From Firmicutes bacterium UBA1535 (GTDB taxonomy: Bacteria; Bacillota; Clostridia; Tissierellales; Sedimentibacteraceae), in the NCBI GenBank assembly GCA_002323775.1, contig DCPV01000293.1, positions 1 to 21,178 on the forward strand: a stretch of DNA of 21,178 nucleotides, given 5' to 3'. How positions within the stretch are numbered: position 1 is the first letter of the stretch; the number at the start of each line of letters is the position of its first letter. A program made the position numbers and the translations under genes. Of this stretch, positions 1 through 8,078 are shown piece after piece. The notes below the pieces were generated by a model. The model searched no databases. It was not told where the DNA came from and saw nothing but the letters and a program-made list of their open reading frames with translations.

Positions 1-361
1 CAGGATTAACTGTATTTTTCTTTAATTTATATAATAAATAAGTACGTGCTGCAACAGCCTGTGCTTTTAAAGCCTCTGTTTCAAATTCAGCAGGCATTTC
101 TCCGGCTACAACTCCTTTTATGTATTCTTCAATTTCAATATCTATGACTACTTTTTTGTTAATATCATAAACTTGTACTATTCTTCTTTTTATATCTTCA
201 TCCGAAATTGATAAGTCGTCAGATTCGACTGTTTCTATCTTTGAATTTCTATTAGGAAATTTTCTTTCTATTAAATATAAAGATAATGTTGGCACTGTAT
301 AAAGAAACAAAAAAATAACAATAATAAATACTACTATATTTTTATAATTAGTTTTTCTCAT
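1..361 (-). CDS. spoIID: Stage II sporulation protein D (SpoIID), N-terminal part
   Basis: The first 120 codons are present and the reading frame runs off the left edge. SpoIID is a membrane-anchored lytic transglycosylase that cuts glycan strands during engulfment, working with SpoIIM and SpoIIP. The start ATG (361-359) follows an AAAGGAGA ribosome site with good spacing. The N-terminus (MRKTNYKN, then a hydrophobic run of about 20 residues) is a membrane anchor. From about residue 81 the sequence reads IKGVVAGEMPAEFETEALKA followed by QAVAARTYLLY, the hallmark start of the SpoIID/LytB domain; its catalytic Glu in family members lies in the GEMP segment. It is divergent from spoIIQ, whereas from memory the C. 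difficile homologues run in one direction. Identity is confident; the C-terminal half is not visible. Confidence 0.95.
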   Translation of the reverse strand, partial: MRKTNYKNIVVFIIVIFLFLYTVPTLSLYLIERKFPNRNSKIETVESDDLSISDEDIKRRIVQVYDINKKVVIDIEIEEYIKGVVAGEMPAEFETEALKAQAVAARTYLLYKLKKNTVNP

Positions 362-449
362 TAACTTGTCTCCTTTTAAACTCTGTTTTTAAATTATATT
401 ATTTTTTTTAAAAAATAGAACTTGAGGTTTAAAAATTATAAATAAGGCA

Positions 450-478
450 AGTATATGTACAGAGTTCTATAACATTAT
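450..478 (-). promoter_or_regulatory. Candidate sigma-E promoter of spoIID
   Basis: On the minus strand a CATATACT -10-like box (457-450) resembles the sigma-E consensus CATACAAT at 6 of 8 positions. An ATA-type -35 lies at 478-476 with an 18-nt gap. The implied start is about 80 nt before the spoIID ATG. spoIID is a sigma-E gene in studied species, which makes the site plausible, but in such AT-rich DNA the match is weak. Confidence 0.25.
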
Positions 479-518
479 ATGCAATCAGAGCATGGACATA
501 ATAATTCAGAGCTTAAAT

Positions 519-547
519 GTATATTATAAAAAAATATGGAAACGCTA
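519..547 (+). promoter_or_regulatory. Candidate sigma-F promoter of spoIIQ
   Basis: GTATA (519-523), a 14-nt spacer, then GGAAACGCTA (538-547) resembles the forespore sigma-F pattern (GyATA, about 15 nt, GGnnAnAnTA) with one clear mismatch in the -10. It would start transcription near 553, about 87 nt before the spoIIQ ATG. spoIIQ is a classical sigma-F gene, so both location and sequence fit. This is inferred by eye. Confidence 0.4.
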
Positions 548-639
548 TTAAAAAATAAGAAAGCTATAATATTAATTTTATGGCAATTTTATATCAAATA
601 TTAGTATAAACGCTTTTAAGAAAGGAAAGTAGGTAGGAA

Positions 640-1353
640 ATGAAACAAAATAATTTTTTTAATAAAATGAAAGTGCAATTTATAAAGTTTTTTAAGAGCA
701 TGAAAAATAAAAATACAAATTTTTTTATTGTTGCTCTGTGTATTTGCTTGATTTCGACAGCAATAATATGGAAATATACTAAAGATAAGAATAATAATAT
801 AGCAAAGGATGATAGCAAGGACCCAAATTCTATAAATGCAACAACTGAAGACCCTTATAAGGATTATGTTAAAAAAACAATGGATGATTATCAAAAAGCT
901 TTAGACAGCAAAGACAAAAGTAATGAGGAATCTCAAAAAGGCAAGTTAGAGTCATTTGCTAAACCTATTCAGGGAAAAATATCTCGAGAGTTTAATATAA
1001 AGGAATTACTTTATTTTGAAGCTATAGAGGAGTGGAGAACCCATCAAGGTATAGATATCCAAGCAAGTGGAGACTTAAATGTATGTTCTTCTTATGATGG
1101 TACAGTTGAAAAAGTAAATAAAGATAGCACAATGGGTGTTGAAATTGTAATAAATCACGGAGATGATATTTTAACTCTTTACAGCTGTCTATCAAGCAGT
1201 GCAGTAAATGTTGGAGATAAAGTTCAGAAAGGTCAAAAAATAGGAACTCTGGGAGTAGTAGAAAATATTGAAACATCGGATGTTCCTCATCTTCATTATG
1301 AAATCATAGTAAAAGGAAAAAATTATGACCCAAGTTCATATTATACAGAGTAA
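640..1353 (+). CDS. spoIIQ: SpoIIQ-like M23 (LytM) sporulation protein
   Basis: This 237-residue protein is the forespore partner in the SpoIIQ-SpoIIIAH channel linking forespore and mother cell. It has a basic N-terminus, one membrane segment at about residues 28-45, an Asp/Lys-rich linker to about residue 105, and an M23 domain at about 107-232. Both LytM zinc motifs are intact: H135-x3-D139 (HQGID) and H217-x-H219 (PHLHYE). That resembles clostridial SpoIIQ, where zinc binding is retained, and not Bacillus SpoIIQ, where a motif is degenerate. The start follows a purine-rich GAAAGGAAAG/TAGGAA region. The call rests on the M23 domain plus its position between spoIID and spoIIID. A general M23 wall hydrolase is the alternative, made unlikely by this context. 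Confidence 0.9.
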   Translation: MKQNNFFNKMKVQFIKFFKSMKNKNTNFFIVALCICLISTAIIWKYTKDKNNNIAKDDSKDPNSINATTEDPYKDYVKKTMDDYQKALDSKDKSNEESQKGKLESFAKPIQGKISREFNIKELLYFEAIEEWRTHQGIDIQASGDLNVCSSYDGTVEKVNKDSTMGVEIVINHGDDILTLYSCLSSSAVNVGDKVQKGQKIGTLGVVENIETSDVPHLHYEIIVKGKNYDPSSYYTE

Positions 1354-1379
1354 AATCTGTTCTATTATCAAATAATTAA

Positions 1380-1409
1380 GCATATGAATTAAAAAATGGG
1401 GCATATTAA
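1380..1409 (+). promoter_or_regulatory. Candidate sigma-E promoter of spoIIID
   Basis: GCATATG (1380-1386) followed 17 nt after its ATA by CATATTAA (1402-1409) resembles the sigma-E elements (ATA -35; CATACAAT -10, 5 of 8). It lies about 40 bp before the spoIIID start and downstream of the spoIIQ stop, so spoIIID could be switched on in the mother cell independently of forespore-expressed spoIIQ. This matches how spoIIID is controlled in studied sporulators. Confidence 0.35.
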
Positions 1410-1447
1410 TATCTTCAAAAGGAGATTATATAAGCATGGAGGTAAAT

Positions 1448-1717
1448 ATGAAAGATTACATAGAAAAAAGAGCAATGGAAATAGCTGAGTTTATTATAAA
1501 TACTGAGTCTACAGTAAGACAAACTGCGAAAAAATTTGGTGTTAGTAAAAGCACAGTCCATAAAGATGTAACCGAAAGACTTCCAAAAATAAGTCCTCCA
1601 ATTGCAAATGATGTGAAGAAGATTTTGTTGAAAAACAAATCTGAAAGGCATATTAGAGGAGGAAAGGCTACACGTCTAAAATACAAAGAATTAGACCAAG
1701 AGGTGGCAAATTTATAA
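1448..1717 (+). CDS. spoIIID: Sporulation transcription factor SpoIIID
   Basis: This small DNA-binding protein (89 residues from this start) adjusts the mother-cell sigma-E and sigma-K programme. It reads MKDYIEKRAMEIAEF, then the helix-turn-helix TVRQTAKKFGVSKSTVHKDV, then TERLPKISP and the basic ERHIRGGKATRLKYKE tail, all characteristic of SpoIIID over its whole length. Start choice: the ATG at 1448 aligns with the family N-terminus (MHDYI in Bacillus) and has GGAGG five bases upstream. An in-frame ATG at 1436, preceded by AAAGGAGA at longer spacing, would add four residues (MEVN). The gene ends directly in a terminator shared with murA. Confidence 0.96.
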   Translation: MKDYIEKRAMEIAEFIINTESTVRQTAKKFGVSKSTVHKDVTERLPKISPPIANDVKKILLKNKSERHIRGGKATRLKYKELDQEVANL

Positions 1718-1743
1718 AAAAGACAGGTTTCCCTGTCTTTTTT
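1716..1743. terminator. Bidirectional terminator between spoIIID and murA
   Basis: A perfect 12-bp stem (AAAAAAGACAGG / CCTGTCTTTTTT) with a TTTC loop has A- and T-runs forming its base, so it can terminate from either side. It overlaps the spoIIID stop codon and lies 7 bases beyond the murA stop, separating two convergent genes. Confidence 0.9.
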
Positions 1744-1749
1744 ATTTTC

Positions 1750-3006
1750 TTATATTACCCTCTTTATCCTCGCACCGAGGTTCATAAATTTATTTTCTAT
1801 ATTTTCATATCCTCTATCAATATGATGAATTTCATTTATCTCAGTTACACCCTTAGCAACTAAGCCCGCAATTATGAGAGCAGCTCCTGCTCTTAAATCA
1901 GCTGCATTAACAGATGCTCCGGTCAAATATCCTTTACCTCTGATTTTTGCTATCCTATCATTTACATCTATGTCAGCTCCCATTTTTCTTAGCTCATCTA
2001 CATAATTAAATCTACTTTCAAACACACTTTCTTCTATTATGCTATCTCCATTTAGCGAAGATAAAAGCACAGCCATCGGCTGTTGAAGGTCTGTAGGAAA
2101 CCCTGGATATGGTAAAGTTTTTATATTTACTGGTTCTAGCTCTTTTTCATAGAAAACTCTCAGCGAGTCTCCATATTCTTCTATTCGCATTCCCATTTCT
2201 TCAAGCTTTGCAGTTATAGGCTCTAAATGCTTAGGTATAATTCCATCTATTATTATATCACCCTTAGTAGCTGCTGCTGCAAGCATGTATGTTCCTGCTT
2301 CTATTTGATCTGGTATAACACTATATGTACAACCTCTTAATTCAGAAACTCCATTTATTCTTATTACATCTGTTCCTGCTCCTTTGATATCAGCTCCCAT
2401 AGCATTTAAAAAGTTTGCTGTATCAACTATGTGTGGTTCTTTTGCTGCATTTTCAATTGTAGTTCTGCCTTCAGCATAAACTGCGGCAAGCATTATGTTT
2501 ATTGTAGCTCCGACGCTCGCAAAATCTAAATAAATTCTATTGCCTATCAATTTTTCTGCAGAAAAACTAATAGTTTGATCTCCAAAAACCTCTACCTTTG
2601 CTCCCAAAGCTTCAAAACCCTTTATATGATAATCAAATTTTCTCGCACCAATATTGCAGCCTCCTGGAAAAGGTGTAGTCACTTTTTTAAATCTTCCTAA
2701 GCCTACTCCCCACATATAATAAGAAGCTCTTATATTTTTTGGTGAGAATTGTGACATACTAATTTCTTTTACAGCTGAAGAATCTATCTCCATTGTTGTT
2801 TCATCAAGCATTACAACTTTAGCTCCAACATTGCTGAGTATTTCTTTAAAGACATTTACGTCCTCTATTGCTGGAACATTTTCGATAATACACTTTTCCT
2901 TACATAAAATTGCAGATGGTATTATTGCAAGAGCGGCATTTTTAAAACCACCGATATTAACCTTGCCCCTTAGCTTTACCCCACCCTCTATTAAAAAATT
3001 TGACAT
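1750..3006 (-). CDS. murA: UDP-N-acetylglucosamine 1-carboxyvinyltransferase
   Basis: MurA transfers enolpyruvate from PEP to UDP-GlcNAc, the first committed cytoplasmic step of peptidoglycan synthesis. It has 418 residues, normal for the family. K22-N23 lies in GGFKNAALAIIPSAIL. The active-site loop PFPGGCNIGARKFDYHIKG keeps the catalytic Cys (C117, equivalent to E. coli C115), so the enzyme is predicted fosfomycin-sensitive. The acidic motif LPYPGFPTDLQQPM and the terminal RGYENIENK arginine are also present. It follows yycI in the same direction but after 132 bp containing its own promoter and palindrome, so it can be expressed apart from walRK. Many Firmicutes have two MurA paralogues; which one this is cannot be told here. 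Confidence 0.97.
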   Translation of the reverse strand: MSNFLIEGGVKLRGKVNIGGFKNAALAIIPSAILCKEKCIIENVPAIEDVNVFKEILSNVGAKVVMLDETTMEIDSSAVKEISMSQFSPKNIRASYYMWGVGLGRFKKVTTPFPGGCNIGARKFDYHIKGFEALGAKVEVFGDQTISFSAEKLIGNRIYLDFASVGATINIMLAAVYAEGRTTIENAAKEPHIVDTANFLNAMGADIKGAGTDVIRINGVSELRGCTYSVIPDQIEAGTYMLAAAATKGDIIIDGIIPKHLEPITAKLEEMGMRIEEYGDSLRVFYEKELEPVNIKTLPYPGFPTDLQQPMAVLLSSLNGDSIIEESVFESRFNYVDELRKMGADIDVNDRIAKIRGKGYLTGASVNAADLRAGAALIIAGLVAKGVTEINEIHHIDRGYENIENKFMNLGARIKRVI

Positions 3007-3057
3007 TTAAACACTCATTCCTTTATATTAGTCAGTATTAATTTTTAATCAACAGTA

Positions 3058-3075
3058 GTCTATCTTAAGATAGAC
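3058..3075. promoter_or_regulatory. Perfect 18-bp palindrome at the murA start, candidate operator
   Basis: GTCTATCTT/AAGATAGAC is perfectly self-complementary. It begins about two bases after the start site predicted from the murA -10 box, a classical repressor position. As RNA it could also form a 7-bp hairpin with a TTAA loop in the murA leader. No T-run follows on the minus strand, so it is not an intrinsic terminator for yycI. The cognate protein is unknown. Confidence 0.6.
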
Positions 3076-3083
3076 ACTATAAT

Positions 3084-3112
3084 AATATACTATTTTTTTT
3101 ATTATTTTGCAA
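3084..3112 (-). promoter_or_regulatory. Sigma-A type promoter of murA
   Basis: On the minus strand TTGCAA (3112-3107), a 17-nt spacer and TATATT (3089-3084) give a good housekeeping promoter in the yycI-murA gap. The predicted start near 3077 leaves a leader of about 70 nt. Confidence 0.65.
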
Positions 3113-3138
3113 CTACAAATTATTCCATTCCTCAATAA

Positions 3139-4008
3139 TTAATTATTTAACTCCTCACTAACAAGATAAACATATGTATTATCACTAAAAATAACCTTCC
3201 AAATTAAATCTGTGCTTATAGAATTTTTATTTTTAAAGTCCTCATCTTCTTTTGTATAATAGCATATTTGTATATCTATAATCTCTTTGTTCCTAATATC
3301 ATCAAATGTCATAAGTCTTAAGATAGCTTCAGCTGCTGATATTGATTTTATGTTTGCTCTTTCATTTATTCGAGCTACCTTCTGCATTTTAAAGATATAA
3401 ACACGACCCTTCATAATAGTAAATTCTACATATGAATTTTCTAAATTATATCCCTTATATTTTTCAACAAATTTAACACGCTTAAGATTATTATCACTAG
3501 ATTCGCATATTTTAATAAACCCAGTCAAGTCTATATTTTTCTCTGTACAAAAATTGTTTATTATCTTTTGTACTTCATCACTACTAAGCAAAGAGCTGTC
3601 AATAAGCTCTTTTGGTACTTCAAGAGTATTAAGAGCATTATTATAATATATAATTTTTTTAATTCCCTCTATTTCAACAGCCTCTGATTCAGTTTTGTAC
3701 ATTAATATTTCCTCATTTATAGCTCCATTGAATTGACCTATAAACTTTTCAACAAGCTCTTTGCTTGGTTGTATAATGTCATACTCTAACTCTAAAAATG
3801 GAGCTTCATAAATTTTACTTGGAACTTCACAGGAAATACTTATTTTCTTCTGTCCTAAAATCGTTTTTACACTTTTTATAAAATCTTCCTTTTCTTTCAA
3901 ATCATAGCTTAAATTAGCATTTTTAGAAAAATAAATAAAGCTAAACAAGATTATATTAACTATTAAAAATGCAACTATTAAAATATTGTAAGATTTATTC
4001 CAATCCAT
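3139..4008 (-). CDS. yycI: WalRK accessory membrane protein YycI
   Basis: YycI is a single-pass membrane protein that, with YycH, contacts WalK and modulates its activity. This 289-residue protein starts MDWNKSYNILIVAFLIVNII, the typical YycI opening: a short Trp-containing cytoplasmic tail and then one membrane helix (about residues 8-28). The rest is extracytoplasmic, with two similar-sized alpha/beta segments as expected for YycI/YycH folds. It begins 16 bases after yycH, with AAGGAA as ribosome site, in the order walR-walK-yycH-yycI. Sequence conservation in this family is low; the call rests on the N-terminus, size and operon position. Confidence 0.88.
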   Translation of the reverse strand: MDWNKSYNILIVAFLIVNIILFSFIYFSKNANLSYDLKEKEDFIKSVKTILGQKKISISCEVPSKIYEAPFLELEYDIIQPSKELVEKFIGQFNGAINEEILMYKTESEAVEIEGIKKIIYYNNALNTLEVPKELIDSSLLSSDEVQKIINNFCTEKNIDLTGFIKICESSDNNLKRVKFVEKYKGYNLENSYVEFTIMKGRVYIFKMQKVARINERANIKSISAAEAILRLMTFDDIRNKEIIDIQICYYTKEDEDFKNKNSISTDLIWKVIFSDNTYVYLVSEELNN

Positions 4009-4024
4009 CTCTAAATTCCTTCCT

Positions 4025-5410
4025 TTACTCTAGCAAGCTACCTCTTATAGCATTAAATACATATATTTTATCCTTGATTTGAACGACCCAAACTACTATT
4101 AATTGCTGCACCTTAGGATTTCTTGCATAGTCATAGTAAGCAAGATACACATTATTTATATCTTTAATCATTGATTTATCTATAACTCTTAGAGTATTGC
4201 TTTCCTCTTGATCTTCATTTCTAATAACCTGTTTTCTCAAAACTTCTTCAAAAGACATGATTTTTACTTCTTCCATTTCACCGTCTTGCTTAGTGTCTAA
4301 ATCTCTAATACGTCTTTTGTATGAAACAACGCTATCTCCAATTACCTTAACCTCTAATGCTGCACTCTCTCTAATCCTACTGAAAAATATTGGTTTATTC
4401 TTAATTCTGTATGTGAATATGAAGTTGTATCCAAAATTCCTCTCGTGCTGAATAGATTGCACATCACTCAAATACATATCAGTATGAAAATTTAAAAAGC
4501 TAGAAGCAAATTTAATAGCAGAAAGAAATCCTTGATAAACATTGCTATTACTTTCGATATCTACATTTGAATTAAAGAAGTCTAATAGACCATCAGAGCT
4601 GATTTTAAGCACCTTTTCATTTTTATATACATAACGTATATCTCCCTCAATATCCTCAGACCTTCTAACATAATCAAAGGTATTTTTAAAATAGTCCTTT
4701 GCTATGGCTTCTATTGTTTTTTTATCCTTTATATCAAGCTCTGATTTAACAAACACAGGGTTTAGTGCTGTACTTATATCCGGAATGGGAATAGGCACTT
4801 TTTCTCCATCAATTTCAATATCTTGCTTATATAATAAATATTCAGATTCTTTTATATCTTTCAAATTTCTATATATTTCTGAATTATCTATCTTAGAACT
4901 TTTTATCATAACTGTAGAATCGCCATTAAATAAATATATGACGTTAGGGTCATTAAGCCTAAAAAATATCTTTTTAATATTACGCATCTTATTATTCTTT
5001 ATAATATCCTTGTTAACCTTAAATTTTCCAATAAAAATTTCTGTAGGAATTTTATTTTCAAACTCCATCGCAATATAATCGCCTGGACAAAATTCGCCTG
5101 CAAACAAGCTTGATTGACTTTCTGAAAGATTTTTTAATGCTGTTTCTAAACTTGTCAAAGCATTTTGCCACAGCAAAGCTTCATTTTCTATATAAACTTC
5201 TCTTAAACTTACGTCATCTCTTATCATATATTTGTGAGGTCTTACAAGCTCCCAAAACTTTTTATCTATATCTTGCTGATTATCTAAGTTTTCTGTAGAA
5301 CTATTTTTATTGAACGGCAAAAAATCAGGTAGCTGTAGCCACACCTGAGAGCTTAAATATATAGATAATATAACCATAAAAAATAGTAACAAATTTTTTA
5401 CTGTTTTCAT
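4025..5410 (-). CDS. yycH: WalRK accessory membrane protein YycH
   Basis: This 461-residue protein has one N-terminal membrane segment (LLLFFMVILSIYLSSQVWLQ, about residues 7-26; the LSxQVW-type sequence is common in YycH) and a large extracytoplasmic region. In Bacillus YycH and YycI repress WalK; in Staphylococcus they activate it. It lies 14 bases after walK with GGAG five bases before its ATG, so it is almost certainly cotranscribed. The C-terminal part (about 380-455) contains a YLAYYD...QQLIVVWVVQIKDKIYVFNA segment like the YycI C-terminal module. No catalytic motif is seen or expected. Confidence 0.88.
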   Translation of the reverse strand: MKTVKNLLLFFMVILSIYLSSQVWLQLPDFLPFNKNSSTENLDNQQDIDKKFWELVRPHKYMIRDDVSLREVYIENEALLWQNALTSLETALKNLSESQSSLFAGEFCPGDYIAMEFENKIPTEIFIGKFKVNKDIIKNNKMRNIKKIFFRLNDPNVIYLFNGDSTVMIKSSKIDNSEIYRNLKDIKESEYLLYKQDIEIDGEKVPIPIPDISTALNPVFVKSELDIKDKKTIEAIAKDYFKNTFDYVRRSEDIEGDIRYVYKNEKVLKISSDGLLDFFNSNVDIESNSNVYQGFLSAIKFASSFLNFHTDMYLSDVQSIQHERNFGYNFIFTYRIKNKPIFFSRIRESAALEVKVIGDSVVSYKRRIRDLDTKQDGEMEEVKIMSFEEVLRKQVIRNEDQEESNTLRVIDKSMIKDINNVYLAYYDYARNPKVQQLIVVWVVQIKDKIYVFNAIRGSLLE

Positions 5411-5424
5411 AATAGCTCCAATTT

Positions 5425-7215
5425 TTAACCTTTTAATAATTTTGGCATGCTTATAGTAACTGTAGTTCCAACATGAAGTTCACTATTAATTTCTATTGTA
5501 CTGTCATGTGACTTTGCTATTTGTTCAGCAATTGAAAGCCCTAAGCCAGTGCCACCCATTTGCCTAGTACGGGCTTTATCAACCCTATAAAATCTCTCAA
5601 ACACATGGTTTAAGTCATCCTTAGGAATTCCGATACCAGTATCCTTTATAGCCACGACAACCTTGCTCGTTTCTGCTGAGATACCTACGCTTACCTCACC
5701 ATGCTCTGGAGTATATTTAATAGCATTTCCAATAATATTTAAAAGTATCTGCTCAAGTCCGTCTTTATCAAATAAAACATTCGAATTTCTGTTGTCGTAA
5801 CTGCAATTTAATTTTATTTTTTTACTCTTTGCTTGTAAGATAAGCTTTGAACAGCTATCCTTAACTATTTCATTTATACTGATTTTTTCTTTAGTCCAAA
5901 TTGCCTTTTCATGGTCCATTCTTGATAATTTCAGCAAATCACTTACCAAACGTGACATTCTATCGCTTTCACTATTGATTGTTTTTAAAAAATCAATAGC
6001 TAGTTCTTTTTCATCCAAAGCTCCCTCCAGCAATGTTTCAGTATAGCTTTTTATAGTAGTAATAGGAGTCTTCAATTCATGCGATACATTTGCCACAAAT
6101 TCTTTTTGCTGTCTGTCAAGTCTATGCTGCTCGGTAATATTTTTAAATACCAAAATAACACCGCCAATTTGATTTTGACCATCCATAAATGGTGCATAAT
6201 CAATCTTATAAGTTTCTTTTTCTGTTTCTAATATATGAGTTCCATTCCACTTGTTTTCCTCTAATTTATCCAAATAAAGGTCGTGAGTTTTTCTCGAAAT
6301 AATCTGGTCATAAAGAACATCTCTGCTTCTTACAGATAAAATTCTTTTTGCAACAGGATTTATATGGATAATATTCCCATTTTTATCTACTGTCAATACT
6401 CCATCTGCCATATAAGTCAAGGTGGTCTCTATCTTACTTTTCTCTTGATTTAGCTTTGACATATTTGTTTCCAGCTCATCAGTTAAAAAGTTAAACATTT
6501 TACCAAGATGTCCTATTTCATCATCAGATTTAATTTCAACCTTTTGGTTAAAATCACCTTGAGACATTTGTCTTGCTTTAACAGTCAAGGTCTTTATAGG
6601 TCCTGTGATACTTTTAGACATAATAAATCCAAAAATTATAGTCACCAAAAGCGCTACGGCTGTCGCTCGCATAAACATATCCCTAGTTTGAGAAATTGTA
6701 TCATTTATGTAACTTATATCGCTTGTCAAATAAATATATCCTTTTATATCTCCGCTGCTATTCTTAAGAGGATAAGAAATATGTCTTATATGTGTATTAT
6801 CAAGCTCATTGACTACAATTGTTTCTGCTGGCTCTCCACTCATTGATTTTACTAATATTTCACTATTAATTCTATCACTGCTGTATGCACTATGTTTCCC
6901 AAAGTCTAAAACGCTTGATGCTATAACAGTTTTTTTCTCATTATCTAAAATCACATAAATATTATCGCTATATCCAAGCTGTATGCCGTTTATTACATTA
7001 TTCTCTATATTTTCAATATTATTTGACCAATTATCATTCTGCATTGCATTTGATGAGGCATAAATAGAGCTAACTCTTGCCCTTATATCCTTTGAATTTA
7101 CGTCCAATTGAATTTTTTCAGATTGAGTAACAATAAAAAAACCAACCACCGTCATAGTAAGAAGTGTTAATAGAAAATATATTAATACCAATCTCCATCT
7201 GATACTTTTAAACAT
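5425..7215 (-). CDS. walK: Sensor histidine kinase WalK
   Basis: WalK senses cell-wall state and phosphorylates WalR. From the chosen start (ATG 7215, MFKSIRWRLVLIYF) it has 596 residues: first membrane helix at about 8-30, an extracytoplasmic sensor to about 180, a second helix at about 185-205, HAMP at about 207-260, PAS at about 265-370, HisKA with FVANVSHELKTPITT (phosphorylated His about 379), and an ATPase domain with N-box NAIKYTP, DTGIGIP, FERFYR and GGTGLGLS. The frame stays open to an upstream ATG at 7245, but that one lacks a ribosome site while 7215 follows AGAAGGAAAA at proper spacing. It is separated from walR by about 107 bases holding a micro-ORF. Confidence 0.95.
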   Translation of the reverse strand: MFKSIRWRLVLIYFLLTLLTMTVVGFFIVTQSEKIQLDVNSKDIRARVSSIYASSNAMQNDNWSNNIENIENNVINGIQLGYSDNIYVILDNEKKTVIASSVLDFGKHSAYSSDRINSEILVKSMSGEPAETIVVNELDNTHIRHISYPLKNSSGDIKGYIYLTSDISYINDTISQTRDMFMRATAVALLVTIIFGFIMSKSITGPIKTLTVKARQMSQGDFNQKVEIKSDDEIGHLGKMFNFLTDELETNMSKLNQEKSKIETTLTYMADGVLTVDKNGNIIHINPVAKRILSVRSRDVLYDQIISRKTHDLYLDKLEENKWNGTHILETEKETYKIDYAPFMDGQNQIGGVILVFKNITEQHRLDRQQKEFVANVSHELKTPITTIKSYTETLLEGALDEKELAIDFLKTINSESDRMSRLVSDLLKLSRMDHEKAIWTKEKISINEIVKDSCSKLILQAKSKKIKLNCSYDNRNSNVLFDKDGLEQILLNIIGNAIKYTPEHGEVSVGISAETSKVVVAIKDTGIGIPKDDLNHVFERFYRVDKARTRQMGGTGLGLSIAEQIAKSHDSTIEINSELHVGTTVTISMPKLLKG

Positions 7216-7239
7216 TTTTTGTTTTCCTTCTTCAGTTAT

Positions 7240-7320
7240 GCTCATGCACTAATTACAAAAGTAACTCAAATGAATATTTGTGCATGAACCCAGCACTTAT
7301 CCTTTCATTATTTTTCATCT
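7240..7320 (-). repeat. Imperfect repeat, copy A, between walR and walK
   Basis: This segment shares a 24-base exact block (7295-7318) with 9898-9921, starting ATGAAAAATAATGAAAGG on the minus strand. It also shares a similar far end, GTGCATGAGCATAA here against GTGCATGGGAATAA in copy B. The middle has diverged in sequence and length. Copy A also holds the inverted pair TCATGCAC/GTGCATGA flanking about 30 bases. Confidence 0.7.
7253..7318 (-). CDS. Micro-ORF (21 codons) between walR and walK, MKNNERIS family
   Basis: The ATG lies four bases after the walR stop. The predicted peptide begins MKNNERISAGFMHKY and ends SFELLL before TAA. Its first eight codons are identical to those of a second micro-ORF at 9921 before the XRE gene. 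A weak AGAAAG precedes the ATG, and translation could be coupled to walR termination. It has no recognised function. It could be a leader or coupling peptide for walK, or an accidental frame in a DNA repeat whose conservation lies in the nucleotides. Two copies with the same start codon and first residues are the only support for coding. Confidence 0.35.
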   Translation of the reverse strand: MKNNERISAGFMHKYSFELLL

Positions 7321-7322
7321 TT

Positions 7323-8015
7323 CTAAGCCTGCTGACTTTTAAAGTAATACCCTAATCCTCGCTTGGTTATTATATATTTGTCATCTTCTGTCTCTATCTT
7401 TTCTCTTAATCTTCTTATAGTTACATCTACAGTTCTTAAATCACCGTATTCCCAATCCCAAACGGCCTTTAACAAATGCTCTCTGTCAAATGTTTTATCT
7501 GGATTCTGAATAAAATATTTTAATAAATCAAATTCTCTGTTTGTCAAATCAATAACTTTGTTATTTTTTGAAACTTCATAAGTGTTTAAATTAATTTCTA
7601 ATTTGCCAATCTGAGTTATTTTAAATTTCATTTCTTCTTCTACTGTAGAAAGCCTAACCCTTCTTAGGTTTGCCTTAACTCTGGCAATTAGTTCCTTGTT
7701 GCTAAATGGCTTAACTATATAATCGTCAGCACCAAGCTCAAGCCCTGTAATTCTATCATTTTCTTCTTCCTTTGCGGTTAGCATAAGTATAGGCATGACA
7801 TACTCCATTCTTAGCTCCTTTAACACTTCAAAGCCATTTTTCTTAGGAAGCATAACATCTAGCACTATAAGATCAGGCTTCATTTCATGAACTGCTTTTA
7901 TAGCTTCTTCTCCGTCATATACAGTTTTTACATCGAAGCCTTCTTTTTTTAAATTGTATTTTATAATTTCTGCTATCGGTCTCTCGTCATCAACTACTAA
8001 AATTTTTTCATCCAT
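7323..8015 (-). CDS. walR: Response regulator WalR
   Basis: WalR is the OmpR-family regulator of peptidoglycan hydrolase and wall genes, phosphorylated by WalK. From the ATG at 8015 it has 230 residues: MDEKILVVDDERPIAEI (acidic pocket), phosphoacceptor Asp in LIVLDVMLPKKNG, conserved Lys in DDYIVKPFSNKEL, then a winged-helix domain with TNREFDLLKYF and RTVDVTIRRLREKI. The chosen start matches the family N-terminus and has GGAGG nine bases upstream; an upstream in-frame ATG at 8051 overlaps the likely promoter -10 and is rejected. It is first gene of the walR-walK-yycH-yycI operon. The usual yycJ and htrA are absent here, and murA follows instead. Confidence 0.95.
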   Translation of the reverse strand: MDEKILVVDDERPIAEIIKYNLKKEGFDVKTVYDGEEAIKAVHEMKPDLIVLDVMLPKKNGFEVLKELRMEYVMPILMLTAKEEENDRITGLELGADDYIVKPFSNKELIARVKANLRRVRLSTVEEEMKFKITQIGKLEINLNTYEVSKNNKVIDLTNREFDLLKYFIQNPDKTFDREHLLKAVWDWEYGDLRTVDVTIRRLREKIETEDDKYIITKRGLGYYFKSQQA

Positions 8016-8049
8016 AAATATATTCCTCCAGTAATCGTTTATTAAACCC

Positions 8050-8078
8050 ATTATACATTATTTGAGAATAAATTACAC
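8050..8078 (-). promoter_or_regulatory. Candidate sigma-A promoter of the walRK operon
   Basis: On the minus strand a perfect TATAAT (8055-8050) is preceded at 17 nt by GTGTAA (8078-8073), a poor -35. It sits about 35 bases before the walR ATG, in the gap shared with the divergent subtilase gene. The strength rests mostly on the -10. Confidence 0.45.

Noticed and set aside
4704..5078. 124-codon plus-strand frame within yycH
   Set aside because: Hydrophobic low-complexity translation of the antisense strand, no start signals.
7216..7245. Ten-residue N-terminal extension of WalK
   Set aside because: The upstream ATG has no ribosome site, while the ATG at 7215 has AAGGA at correct spacing and matches the family N-terminus.
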